Below, piece after piece: positions 48,070-59,250 of a DNA stretch of 64,000 nucleotides. The notes beneath the pieces are model-generated. The model worked only from the letters and a program-made list of their open reading frames with translations, was not told the origin of the DNA and made no database searches. How positions within the stretch are numbered: position 1 is the stretch's first letter; each line of letters opens with the position of its first letter. This stretch comes from JAHCHG01 sp041394845 (lineage in GTDB: Bacteria > Acidobacteriota > Blastocatellia > Pyrinomonadales > Pyrinomonadaceae): NCBI GenBank assembly GCA_041394845.1, contig JAWKHL010000009.1, positions 1 through 64,000 on the forward strand, written 5' to 3'. The position numbers were made by a program, and so were the translations under genes.

Positions 48070-49323
48070 TTAGAATCTGGAACCCGCAAGAATTCCCGCG
48101 TAAAGCAAAGCTATCAAGATACCTATGCCAATCACTCCGAGAATCGAAAGCGCACCCGTAATAATTCCTCCAATTGCTAAACCTCCACCTCCATAAGCCT
48201 CAGGATTTGATTTTGCCCGCGATCGGGCCAAAAATCCAGTGATAATCCCGGTTAATCCGAGGCCAAATGGCAGAATCCCGCAAAAGGCAAAAAGAAATGT
48301 TGGAACAAGCGTTATAATCCCGATACCCCCCGAAATCAATGAAACAATTGCCAAAGTTGAACTCGGTCCGGTTCCGGCCGGCGGAGGTTGAAACGGCGTG
48401 TTTTGACCGATCTCCTGATTTTGCCAGTTCGGATCGGGCGCGGACGGCGGGTTCCAGCCGGATTCCTGCAAGGGCTGATTGGCGCCCGCAGGCTGATTAA
48501 ACGGGCTGAGCGGAGGCTCGGGCTTTCGCTCCTCTTCCTTATAAGACGGCATCGGCGTCGAAGGCGGCTGATAACTCGATGATTTCGAATCGTCGAACGG
48601 CGACGGGATCGGAACATTTTCCGGTTTTCCGAAAGGCGGCAGATCGCCCGAACGGCCTTTTGGCGGTGTCGGGGCCGACGGGGTTGGCGGTGCCGTTGAT
48701 TGCGACGGAGGCGTCGGAGCTGATGGAGCCGATGGCGACGGAGGCGTCGGAGCCGATGGCGGTGTCGGGGCCGACGGCGGCGCTGATGGCGACATTCCCG
48801 ACGGCGGCGACGGAGGCGTCGGAGGTTCGGAGAAAGGGGTCGGCGGTTTGGGTTTGACATCGCCGAAACTGGGCGGAGGATTCAGGTCGGGTTCGTTGAA
48901 TTTCGGCGGTTCCGGGGGAGTCGAAGAAATATCATCGGCCCGCGGCGGTTCGGCCGGCGGGGGCGGAGCCTCCTTCGCCGGTTCCGGTTTGGGCGCTTCG
49001 GGCCTCGGCGGAAAATCGCTGGAAACGATCGTTTTCAAAGGATCCACCGGCTCTTCCTCTTTGCTTTCCTCTAATTCCAGAACATCTTCTTCTTTTGCCG
49101 GTTCGATCTTCTCTTCTTCCCGCTGAAAGGGCGGCGAACCGGCCACCATCGTTTTGAAGGGATCATCGGGCGGAATCGGCAGGTCGCTCTGTTTGGCGAC
49201 GGTCGTTTTGTACGGATCATCGGCCGGCGGTTCTTCTTCGACCGCCACCAACGGAGTGCCGTCAGTCTGGCAAAACCGCAAATGATCTTCAAAAGTCTTT
49301 TCACAGGTCGGGCATTTTTTCAT
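48070..49323 (-). CDS. Zinc-ribbon, proline-rich protein with DUF4190-like membrane end
   Basis: A 417-residue protein. It begins with a zinc ribbon, MKKCPTCEKTFEDHLRFC, then a long low-complexity region rich in Pro/Ser/Ala/Glu to about residue 310, with short repeats (SAPTPPS). The C-terminus has two or three hydrophobic segments (LAIVSLISGGIGIITLVPTF, GGIITGALSILGVIGIGILI) like DUF4190. The overall plan is shared with the SPOR-like protein at 22118. Its role is unknown; the ribbon and Pro-rich part suggest a cytosolic interaction arm. Confidence 0.75.
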   Translation of the reverse strand: MKKCPTCEKTFEDHLRFCQTDGTPLVAVEEEPPADDPYKTTVAKQSDLPIPPDDPFKTMVAGSPPFQREEEKIEPAKEEDVLELEESKEEEPVDPLKTIVSSDFPPRPEAPKPEPAKEAPPPPAEPPRADDISSTPPEPPKFNEPDLNPPPSFGDVKPKPPTPFSEPPTPPSPPSGMSPSAPPSAPTPPSAPTPPSPSAPSAPTPPSQSTAPPTPSAPTPPKGRSGDLPPFGKPENVPIPSPFDDSKSSSYQPPSTPMPSYKEEERKPEPPLSPFNQPAGANQPLQESGWNPPSAPDPNWQNQEIGQNTPFQPPPAGTGPSSTLAIVSLISGGIGIITLVPTFLFAFCGILPFGLGLTGIITGFLARSRAKSNPEAYGGGGLAIGGIITGALSILGVIGIGILIALLYAGILAGSRF

Positions 49324-49372
49324 TTTTATTTTGTGTCCTTTTCCTTATAAGAAGATGTTCGAAAAACAAACT

Positions 49373-49425
49373 AAAAAGGGCAAACTCTTTCCTTTCTGAA
49401 AAAGAATAACCGTTTGCCCTTTTAT
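49373..49425 (-). terminator. Rho-independent terminator after ndk
   Basis: AAAAAGGGCAAAC pairs with GTTTGCCCTTTT across a long A/T-rich loop, just beyond the ndk stop. Confidence 0.7.
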
Positions 49426-49435
49426 AGCCTTAGTT

Positions 49436-49852
49436 TCAAACTAATTCAAGTTTGCTGAAGAAATAAGCGATCTCGATGGCCGCATTTTCCTCGGAATCCG
49501 AACCGTGGACGGCGTTTTCGCCGATCGAACCGGCGAACTCTTTCCGCAATGTTCCCTCGGCCGCTTCGGCCGGATTGGTCGCGCCCATCAGATCGCGCCA
49601 CGCCTTGACGGCGTTTTCCTTCTCCAAAACCATGACCACGCACGGCCCGCTCGACATGAATTCGGTCAGTTCTCCGTAAAACGGCCGCTCCCGGTGAACC
49701 TCATAAAAACCCTCGGCCTGTCGCTTGGTCTGATGGATCAGTTTCATTCCGCGGATCTTGAATCCGTCGGCCAAAATTCTGTCAATAATTTTCCCGGTAT
49801 GCCCTTTCGAAACGGCATCGGGTTTGATAATTCCGAATGTTAAATTGCTCAT
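49436..49852 (-). CDS. ndk: Nucleoside diphosphate kinase
   Basis: A 138-residue enzyme moving the gamma phosphate between nucleotides. The N-terminal TFGIIKPDAV, the GHTGKII turn, and the active-site His116 in NAVHGSDS are present. The length is normal. Cytosolic. It is followed by a terminator and lies just after the large beta-sandwich protein gene. Confidence 0.96.
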   Translation of the reverse strand: MSNLTFGIIKPDAVSKGHTGKIIDRILADGFKIRGMKLIHQTKRQAEGFYEVHRERPFYGELTEFMSSGPCVVMVLEKENAVKAWRDLMGATNPAEAAEGTLRKEFAGSIGENAVHGSDSEENAAIEIAYFFSKLELV

Positions 49853-49855
49853 TGT

Positions 49856-51007
49856 TTAATTATTTTCCTCTTTTATTTGGTTTTTAATATCTGAAAATTC
49901 GATTATTTTGGGCGGGCTGTTGCCCTTTCCCCTCCGACTGACGTAATCGCAATCGAGTTCTTTGCCTCCTTTGGTTTGACAGACAAACTCTGAATATACG
50001 CAGGTCGGGCATTCCAAATCAACCTCCAAGGTCAGATCAAAATTATATTTTTTCTTTCTGTCAACGAAGAAATCTCTGACGATCGTCGTCAGAAAACCCT
50101 TTCCGTGCTTAAATTCAAAATCATATCTTCCGGTGGGAACGTTCAGATCATAAATCCCCTCGGCATTTGATTTACTCGTATATGATTTGCCGTTGATCTT
50201 ATCGGTGGCGGTAATTTTCACATCTTCAATCGCGCCGCCGCCCGCATCGGTTACGCGGCCTTTCAACCAGCCGGAATAAATTTCCATAAAACCGCTGTTT
50301 GAAATTTTCGTTCCGGAGGTTTCGACCGGCGTCGTTGCCGTCATCCAGGACGGACATTGGCCGCCATATCCGCAAGGTTCCAGATCAAGCGGCTTCAGGA
50401 CGATGTTTCTCAAATATGCATTTCGGTCGGTCGATCCCGCTTCAATCGTTAAATCCTTTATCGAAAAAGTCTCAAATCCGGAGGCCGTAAAATCCACCCG
50501 GTAAACCTCCGGGAACAGATCTAACCGGTAAAATCCCAGTTCGTCAGTTTCGGTTTCAAACGCCCGTCCGGCCCGATCCGTCGCCCTCACCCTGACGCCG
50601 ACAACGACCGCCGCACCATCATCCGTAACCGATCCTCCCAAAAAACCGGATCTTTCAAAACCGGCGGACTCGTCCGACTTTTTTTTCTTTAATCTGACCC
50701 TGAACAGTTCCTTTCCGCATCGATACCGAAAAGTCCGACGGAACGTTTCGAACTCCTCGGCCTTGATCTCCAGTTCTCCGGTGGCGGTCGAATTTACGCC
50801 CATCAGATCCCAAAAGAAAAAGGCTTTTGTTTTTTCTGAATAATGCAGTTTTTCCTTCCAGATCTTAACCACCGCCCCCGTTACCGGATTTCCGGCCGAA
50901 TCCTCAACATAGATATTAGCCATGTATCCGCAATCGGCCTGCGCCCTGATCTGAACATGTAAGGCGCATATCACCGCGACCAAAATCAAAATCTGCAATG
51001 CCTTCAT
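49856..51007 (-). CDS. Secreted protein with carboxypeptidase-regulatory-like domains
   Basis: A 383-residue protein with a signal peptide (MKALQILILVAVICA up to IRAQ). Three beta-sandwich repeats follow: NIYVEDSAGNPVTGAVVKIW, GGSVTDDGAAVVVGVRV and KGRVTDAGGGAIEDVKITA, each typical of the CarboxypepD_reg fold. Cysteines near residues 331-334 and 341 may pair. It is probably a surface or periplasmic structural protein. The neighbouring gene at 51177 encodes a smaller relative, suggesting duplication. Confidence 0.7.
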   Translation of the reverse strand: MKALQILILVAVICALHVQIRAQADCGYMANIYVEDSAGNPVTGAVVKIWKEKLHYSEKTKAFFFWDLMGVNSTATGELEIKAEEFETFRRTFRYRCGKELFRVRLKKKKSDESAGFERSGFLGGSVTDDGAAVVVGVRVRATDRAGRAFETETDELGFYRLDLFPEVYRVDFTASGFETFSIKDLTIEAGSTDRNAYLRNIVLKPLDLEPCGYGGQCPSWMTATTPVETSGTKISNSGFMEIYSGWLKGRVTDAGGGAIEDVKITATDKINGKSYTSKSNAEGIYDLNVPTGRYDFEFKHGKGFLTTIVRDFFVDRKKKYNFDLTLEVDLECPTCVYSEFVCQTKGGKELDCDYVSRRGKGNSPPKIIEFSDIKNQIKEENN

Positions 51008-51176
51008 TTATTCAAAAAACTCCTTTTTTGCAGAACTTTGTCGGGAGCGCAAAAATCCTCCCTGCTTCTTTGTCGGCAGGCAAAGAAAAAACTTTCAATT
51101 CAAAGGATTTAATCGGCAAAAGCCCCTTGGTGATCCGCACTCATGTAGGCAAGATGCCTGCGATCCCGGCAAAAAT
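51008..51176. other. Intergenic region with a possible REP-like hairpin
   Basis: A stretch at about 51145-51170 contains AGGCAAGATGCCT, a short hairpin, followed by GCGATCCCGG. The look is that of a dispersed palindromic unit, although only one copy is seen here. Confidence 0.4.
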
Positions 51177-51845
51177 TCAAAAGCATGCTCCGATCTTTTC
51201 GTTTCGGTGATCACTCTTTTCCGGCATCTCCCGCAGAAAGATGTCGAAATTCATTCGCTCCCGGTCAACCGTAAATTCCCGGCAAATGAAATATTGCCGC
51301 AAGGACCAATGATACTTTTCCAGCCGGTATTTGCCAAAAGGCAGGCGAATTTCGTAACGCCCCCGTTCGTCCTCCGATCCCCAGAACCAGACGTCTTTGT
51401 CGTTCAAAAAGCCAAATCCCTCTTTTGATCCGAGAACGGCCTTTTTATCCTCGTCGTAGATCGTCCCGCCGACGACGCCCGTTTTTGTCCCGTTCGGGAT
51501 CAGATGGACGATTCGGGAAACGCAATCGGAAAAACTGATCGGCTCCTCTTTGATTTCGTGCGTCGGCGACGAGATGATAAGACGATATTCTCCTTTGACC
51601 GGCCGTTTGAAATCGATCCGAAAGATGGAATTGTCATCCTCGCTCCGCGTAAAGATCTCCCCGGCAGTGTCATTGACCGTCGCCGGAATCAGCTGAACAA
51701 AGGCGTCTTCGATCCCGCGCCCCTGAATGTCGCGGACGAAAAGATTGACCGACGGCATCCCGCACAAAGGCTGGGCGTCGGCGTAACAGGCGGAGATCAA
51801 ACCGAACAGAAGACCGAACAGTGAGATTTGCGCTCTTTTCATCAT
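51177..51845 (-). CDS. Secreted beta-sandwich protein, relative of the 49856 gene product
   Basis: A 222-residue protein starting at ATG 51845, with GAGG 6 bases upstream. The signal peptide ends near CYADAQ. The mature part has two carboxypeptidase-regulatory-like domains (VNLFVRDIQGRGIEDAFVQL, GVVGGTIYDEDKKAVLG, ERGRYEIRLPFGKYRLEKYH). No catalytic motif. It lies upstream of the similar larger gene on the same strand. Confidence 0.65.
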   Translation of the reverse strand: MMKRAQISLFGLLFGLISACYADAQPLCGMPSVNLFVRDIQGRGIEDAFVQLIPATVNDTAGEIFTRSEDDNSIFRIDFKRPVKGEYRLIISSPTHEIKEEPISFSDCVSRIVHLIPNGTKTGVVGGTIYDEDKKAVLGSKEGFGFLNDKDVWFWGSEDERGRYEIRLPFGKYRLEKYHWSLRQYFICREFTVDRERMNFDIFLREMPEKSDHRNEKIGACF

Positions 51846-51929
51846 TCTTGCCCTCAAAAGTTCTTTTCTTTCCAAGGGGTAAGAATGACCGAAAAGGCTT
51901 TTTGTTGCATCGAGGGTGAAAAATATTCC

Positions 51930-53021
51930 TTAATCTTCCACCGCCGCGCTGATCACTTGATAAGACAATCCCTGCCCGGCGTAGGTGCGGAAAAGGGTTT
52001 CGGTCCCGACGTTTCCGAGGAATATGACCGATAGTTCCGCCTCCGGCGCGAACAGATTGAGCGAGGAAAAACCGCCGATCCCGCCCTGACGCTCGATTAT
52101 TTTGTAGGTTTTGCCGTCCTTCAGTTTGAGATCGTAAACCCAGCTCCCGAGCCCGACGAAACCGAGTTCCGGCGCGGGGGTGAACATCTTTGCCGTGCTT
52201 TCTTTAGACAGAAGCTTGTTGCCGATCAACGCCTTATTCCACAAAAACATATCGTCGAGGGTCGAATACATCGCCCCGGCCGCACCGTAGTTCTCGATGC
52301 TGAAAAACGGTTCCCGGTAAAACTTGTCGTCCCGAAAAACGTAACCGTCGGCCAGATTTTCGATGACCGCTTGGCTTTCGACCAATCCGGTGTTCTTCAT
52401 CCCCAGCGGCTTGAGGATCTTTTCCTCCAAAACCTGCCGGAAACTCTTGCCGGAAACCCTTTCGATGATCGCGCCGAGGATGATGAAGTCGCCGTTGTTG
52501 TAATTGAACCTCGCCCCCGGTTCGCTGATCAATCCGCCGCTCAGATAATTTTTGATGACGTAGCCGGGATCGGCAAAACGAGGGTCGGCGGTCCGGTAAA
52601 AAGCGATGTCTTCGAGCAGAGGCAGACCGGAGGCGTTCATCAGAAGATTTTTAACCGTAACCTTTTCGCCCGTCGCTTTGGGAAAATCCGGCAGATAATC
52701 GCTGATCCTCCCGTCGAGACTGATCTTGCCCTCTTCGACCAATCGCATTATCAGAAGAGCCGTAAACTGCTTGGTGATCGAATTGATTCGAAATCTCGTG
52801 GCGGCCGTGTTCGGAACAGTCCACTCTCTTTGAGCCAGACCGATCGCGCCCCGGTAGATGATCTTCTCCCCGCGAGCGACAATCAGCGCCCCGCTGTATT
52901 CGCCCTTTTTATAAGATTCCGCCAGCAAATTCCCGATCTTCTCCGCCGTCCCGGCGGCAAAGGCGTTGAAACCGAGGATCAGGACCATCAGGAAACCGAT
53001 CAAAAAAGTTTTTTCCTTCAT
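51930..53021 (-). CDS. Serine hydrolase of the beta-lactamase class C / DD-peptidase fold
   Basis: A 363-residue secreted hydrolase. The signal peptide starts at ATG 53021 (MKEKTFLIGFLMVLILG). The nucleophile SxxK motif is NSITKQFTA, the YxN motif is in FNYNNGDF, and the third motif reads RQGGIGGF, with Gln where many relatives have His. The substrate could be a peptide, ester or cell-wall fragment; true beta-lactamase activity is not implied. Confidence 0.85.
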   Translation of the reverse strand: MKEKTFLIGFLMVLILGFNAFAAGTAEKIGNLLAESYKKGEYSGALIVARGEKIIYRGAIGLAQREWTVPNTAATRFRINSITKQFTALLIMRLVEEGKISLDGRISDYLPDFPKATGEKVTVKNLLMNASGLPLLEDIAFYRTADPRFADPGYVIKNYLSGGLISEPGARFNYNNGDFIILGAIIERVSGKSFRQVLEEKILKPLGMKNTGLVESQAVIENLADGYVFRDDKFYREPFFSIENYGAAGAMYSTLDDMFLWNKALIGNKLLSKESTAKMFTPAPELGFVGLGSWVYDLKLKDGKTYKIIERQGGIGGFSSLNLFAPEAELSVIFLGNVGTETLFRTYAGQGLSYQVISAAVED

Positions 53022-53135
53022 AAAGATTTGGATAAAATTTTGAGTTTTCCGCGATCGAACCCGAATCGCGAAAAAAAGATCGCGCCGCATTCCGGTTGTT
53101 GCCAAACGAAATAACCCAAAATTAAAAATTATTTT

Positions 53136-53531
53136 TCACCCTCTGCCGCTCATCCGAAAAATCGCCCTCAATTCCTCGTTGATCCGGCTCGGCTTGCCGG
53201 TTTCGGTCTCCAGCAAACACCAGATGCTTTTCGCTTCTACCAGAACGGTTTCGCCCCGCAGGATTTGGGTGAATCTCTCGCATCTGACCTTGGCGGCCTC
53301 GCCGACCCAGGTCGTGGCGATGATCTCTTCCCCCAGAAACGCCCGTTTTTTGTAGTCGATCTCGTGCCGGATGACGAACCAGGTATACTTCTTCTGCTGT
53401 TCGGCGCTGGCTGCCGCCTGCCAGTGAGCGACGGCGACATCCTGAATCCAGCGCAGATAAGCCACATTGTTGACATGTTGGTGTTCGTCGATGTCGTCTT
53501 TTTGGATGCGGAAAGAATGAGAAAACTTCAT
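53136..53531 (-). CDS. Acyl-CoA thioesterase, hotdog fold (YbgC/4-HBT type)
   Basis: A 131-residue hotdog protein that probably hydrolyses an acyl-CoA or acyl-ACP thioester. The start is ATG 53531. The signature DIDEHQHVNNVAYLRWIQD holds the catalytic Asp/His region, and YTWFVIRHEIDYKKRAFLGE follows. Its length matches the family. Substrate unknown. Confidence 0.85.
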   Translation of the reverse strand: MKFSHSFRIQKDDIDEHQHVNNVAYLRWIQDVAVAHWQAAASAEQQKKYTWFVIRHEIDYKKRAFLGEEIIATTWVGEAAKVRCERFTQILRGETVLVEAKSIWCLLETETGKPSRINEELRAIFRMSGRG

Positions 53532-53688
53532 GACGGATCGGAAGATGCGAACAAAGGCCGGAAGCGACGAAACATTTCCGGCCTTTTTCAAAAAGGAGAT
53601 TTTATTGGTCGGCCGGATCGAACCTCAACATCCGCCGGCTTTGATTTGATTAAAAAGTCGCCGGACAAAAACACTTCCGGCCAAGCCT

Positions 53689-54114
53689 TTAGCAAAAATA
53701 TGAAAACACCTGCTTACTTTCTTCGGAAATGCTGATGTTGTTCCAGAGTTCGGTGATCTTGCCGTTTCGATAAATGATCTTACAAAGACTCCGCATATTG
53801 ACCGGCTCGAACCTCGGCAGGCCGTCGCTCCCGATATCCTTCCTTTTGGCCGAAACCTCGCAGAGAACCGTTATTTGGTTCCCCTGGGAAACCATCTCTT
53901 CGATCCTCACCTTTATGTCGGCAAAGGTCTCGCGCGCCTGCCGGTAGAACTTCTTGAAATTTTCCCGCCCCCGAATCGGTTCGGTTCCCTTTAAAAAATA
54001 GGGATAAGAGGCCACTCCGTTCTCATCGAACAGTTCTTCGATCGATTCCTCCCGACCGCCGTTCCAGACCTCTTCCACCCATCTGCGATAGCTTGACTCG
54101 TTATCTTCCATCAT
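53689..54114 (-). CDS. SnoaL-like (NTF2-fold) protein
   Basis: A 141-residue cytosolic protein with an NTF2-like fold (YRRWVEEVWNGGREESIEELF, GTEPIRGRENFKKFYRQARE, MRSLCKIIYRNGKITELWNN). Members act as ester cyclases, isomerases or stress proteins; the function here is unknown. The first ATG (54112-54114) and its ribosome site lie in a potential RNA hairpin with an upstream complementary sequence. Confidence 0.7.
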   Translation of the reverse strand: MMEDNESSYRRWVEEVWNGGREESIEELFDENGVASYPYFLKGTEPIRGRENFKKFYRQARETFADIKVRIEEMVSQGNQITVLCEVSAKRKDIGSDGLPRFEPVNMRSLCKIIYRNGKITELWNNISISEESKQVFSYFC

Positions 54115-54166
54115 TCTCCCTCCAAAATATTAATTTTTTTATAAATCAACTTCTTGAGGGAGAATG
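54112..54166 (-). promoter_or_regulatory. Possible ribosome-site-sequestering hairpin
   Basis: GAGGGAGAATG, containing the Shine-Dalgarno sequence and first ATG of the SnoaL-like gene, is exactly complementary to CATTCTCCCTC upstream, with a 33-base loop. The pairing could hide the start site. Confidence 0.5.
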
Positions 54167-54210
54167 CAGGAGTTGGTTCGAAAAAGCCTGAACCGGTAAA
54201 GCAAAAAATT

Positions 54211-55098
54211 TTATGCCGAAGCCTGTTCGCCGAGAGCCTCTCGTGTCGCTTTGCCGATGTCGGCCGGCGATTCGACGACCCGGATTCCGGCTTCGCGGAG
54301 AGCCTTCATTTTTTCGGCGGCCGTTCCCTTGCCGCCCGAGATGATCGCTCCGGCGTGTCCCATTCGCCGTCCCGGAGGTGCGGTCTGTCCGGCGATAAAG
54401 GCGACGATCGGTTTCGTCACATTGTCTCTGGCAAATCGGGCCGCATCCTCTTCGGCCGTTCCGCCGATCTCGCCGATCATGACGATGGCGTCGGTTTCGT
54501 CGTCGGCTTCGAACAACCTGAGGGCATCGGTGTGAGTGGTGCCGATGATCGGATCGCCGCCGATTCCGACGGCCGCCGATTGACCGAGACCGAGCGCGGT
54601 CAGTTGGCCGACCGCTTCGTAGGTCAGGGTGCCGGAACGGGAAACCACTCCGACGCGGCCTTCTTTGTGGATATGGCCGGGCATAATGCCGATCTTGCAT
54701 TTTCCGGGAGCGATGATCCCCGGACAGTTGGGCCCGATCAAACGGGTGGTTTGGCGATCATCGAGAAATTCCTTGACCTTGACCATATCCGCCACCGGAA
54801 TCCCTTCGGTGATGCAAACCACCAGCGGCAGAGAGGCGTCGGCCGCCTCCATAATGGCGTCGGCCGCGAACGGCGGCGGAACGTAGATCACCGAAACATT
54901 GGCTCCGGTTTCCTCCACGGCCTCCTCAACGGTGTTGAAAACCGGCACGCCCTCGTGCGTCGTTCCGCCCTTTCCGGGCGTGACGCCGCCGACCACCTTG
55001 GTGCCGTATTCGATCATCTGCTGGGTGTGAAATGTTCCTTCTTTCCCGGTGATGCCCTGAACGATCAGGCGGGTGTTTCTATCTACTAAAATGCTCAA
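54211..55098 (-). CDS. sucD: Succinate-CoA ligase, alpha subunit
   Basis: A 295-residue subunit that binds CoA and carries the phosphohistidine in the TCA-cycle conversion of succinyl-CoA to succinate. The CoA-binding region VQGITGKEGTFHTQQM and the catalytic His248 in MGHAGAIISGGKGTA are present. The partner sucC, usually directly upstream, is not in the window: the neighbouring upstream gene is a protein kinase. Confidence 0.95.
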   Translation of the reverse strand: MSILVDRNTRLIVQGITGKEGTFHTQQMIEYGTKVVGGVTPGKGGTTHEGVPVFNTVEEAVEETGANVSVIYVPPPFAADAIMEAADASLPLVVCITEGIPVADMVKVKEFLDDRQTTRLIGPNCPGIIAPGKCKIGIMPGHIHKEGRVGVVSRSGTLTYEAVGQLTALGLGQSAAVGIGGDPIIGTTHTDALRLFEADDETDAIVMIGEIGGTAEEDAARFARDNVTKPIVAFIAGQTAPPGRRMGHAGAIISGGKGTAAEKMKALREAGIRVVESPADIGKATREALGEQASA

Positions 55099-55213
55099 AA
55101 CTCACGCTCCTCGAAAGTGGTTTGCCCTGACAAAAAAAAGAGTATAACACGAAGACGTTTTTTTTCTGAATCCGGTCCTCAAAAAAGTTGGGGACAAATT
55201 TCAATGTTAAATG

Positions 55214-57694
<2,481 letters not shown>

Positions 57695-57897
57695 AACCTA
57701 CCCTTTGGAATTTAACACATATTAAACTATCAAAACCCCAATTTACCAACCAATTCGCCGCCCGACGGTAATTCAAATAAATTTACCGGGAATTTTCTCG
57801 AACATTCCCCGGCGCGCTTTCGTATGCCTCTTAACTGTTCTTTATCGGTAGGCGAAATACCGGAACGTAAAATACCGAATCAATTTTATAAATTTTT

Positions 57898-59142
57898 ATG
57901 CGACTTATTTTTACATTTTACGCAGATGCTTTCTGGATCGCTCTGAAATCCATTCTGGAACATAAACTCCGGGCGTTTTTGACTCTTCTCGGCGTGATCA
58001 TCGGCGTCGCATCGGTCGTCGTCGTCAGCGCTTCGATCACCGGATTGAACTCTTACGTGACGGAAAAGGTCGCCAAAGTCCTCGGAGCCAATCATTTCAT
58101 GATCAACCGGATGGCTTTTACCGGGAGAATGGAGGACGACGAGTTCGAACGCCGCAACAAGCGCAACAAAAAGGTCACGTGGGAAGAGTACGAATACGTC
58201 AAGGAAAAATGTAAGGCCTGCTCGACCGTCGGAGCGCAGATGATGTCGGGCACGGATCTCAATCAGGACGGGATCGAGATGCCATCGGTACAGATCCAGG
58301 GCGTGACGGCCAATATGGGCGAGATCGAGGACAAGACCATCATCGAGGGACGTTTCATCTCCGATTCCGAGGTGGAAAGAACGGCCAAGGTGTGCGTCAT
58401 CGGCTACGACGTCAAAGAGAAATTTTTCCCCGATCAAAGTCCGATCGGAAAAACGATCAAGGTCCGGGGTTTGCCTCTGACGATCATCGGTCTTCAGGAA
58501 AAACGCGGTTCGATGTTGGGTCAGGCGCTCGACCGCAATTTGTACATGCCGATCACGCTTCATCAGCAGATGTTCGAGAGGAGCAGCGGTCTTCAGATTC
58601 ACGGCAAATCTGAAGACCGGGAATCCCTGACGCTGGCCATCGAGGACGCCCGGTTGAGCCTTCGCAACAGGAGAAAGCTGATCGGAAGCGACGAGGACAC
58701 CTTCGGCCTCGTCAACACCACCGAGTTAAACGGCCAGATCGATCAGTTCACCGGCGCGATCGCCACCGTGGTCGTCCCGATCACGATGATCACGCTGATC
58801 GTCGGCGGGATCGTCGTGATGAACATCATGCTGGTTTCGGTAACCGAAAGAACCTTTGAAGTCGGGCTTCGAAAAGCCCTCGGCGCGACCCGCAAACAGA
58901 TCCTTCTGCAGTTTCTGATCGAATCCGCCCTGCTTTGCGTGATGGGCGGCATCCTGGGAATAATCCTGGCCTTCGGGGTGACGAGTCTGATCACTTACAT
59001 TTTCGAAATAACGATGACCGTTACGGCCTTTTACATCTTTATAGCGGTCTTTGTGTCCAGCGGGATCGGCGTCATCGCCGGACTTTATCCGGCTTTTAAG
59101 GCCTCGAAACTCGACCCGATCGTGGCTTTGACCCAGAGTTAG
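57898..59142 (+). CDS. MacB-like ABC transporter permease
   Basis: A 414-residue permease with one N-terminal membrane segment (FLTLLGVIIGVASVVVVSAS), a large periplasmic core domain (MacB_PCD) and three C-terminal membrane segments of the FtsX type (VVPITMITLIVGGIVVMNIM, ESALLCVMGGILGIILAFGV, FYIFIAVFVSSGIGVIAGLY). These proteins transmit force rather than form a channel and work with an outer-membrane exporter or release lipoproteins. Neither an ATPase nor a TolC partner is present in this window. The second permease follows 108 bases later. Confidence 0.88.
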   Translation: MRLIFTFYADAFWIALKSILEHKLRAFLTLLGVIIGVASVVVVSASITGLNSYVTEKVAKVLGANHFMINRMAFTGRMEDDEFERRNKRNKKVTWEEYEYVKEKCKACSTVGAQMMSGTDLNQDGIEMPSVQIQGVTANMGEIEDKTIIEGRFISDSEVERTAKVCVIGYDVKEKFFPDQSPIGKTIKVRGLPLTIIGLQEKRGSMLGQALDRNLYMPITLHQQMFERSSGLQIHGKSEDRESLTLAIEDARLSLRNRRKLIGSDEDTFGLVNTTELNGQIDQFTGAIATVVVPITMITLIVGGIVVMNIMLVSVTERTFEVGLRKALGATRKQILLQFLIESALLCVMGGILGIILAFGVTSLITYIFEITMTVTAFYIFIAVFVSSGIGVIAGLYPAFKASKLDPIVALTQS

Positions 59143-59149
59143 GACTTTT

Positions 59150-59236
59150 ACCACAAAGGAGCAAAGGACATTAAGTCTTTCAAAAATTCAGTTGCCGGTC
59201 ATCATTTTCCCGTTTTCATTGTGTCCTTGCGGTGAG
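59150..59236. repeat. Inverted array of GCAAAGGACA words
   Basis: CACAAAGGAGCAAAGGACA on the left (about 59151-59169) is mirrored by TGTGTCCTTGCGGTG on the right (59220-59234), between the two permease genes. Confidence 0.65.
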
Positions 59237-59250
59237 AAAAAAAGGTTTTT

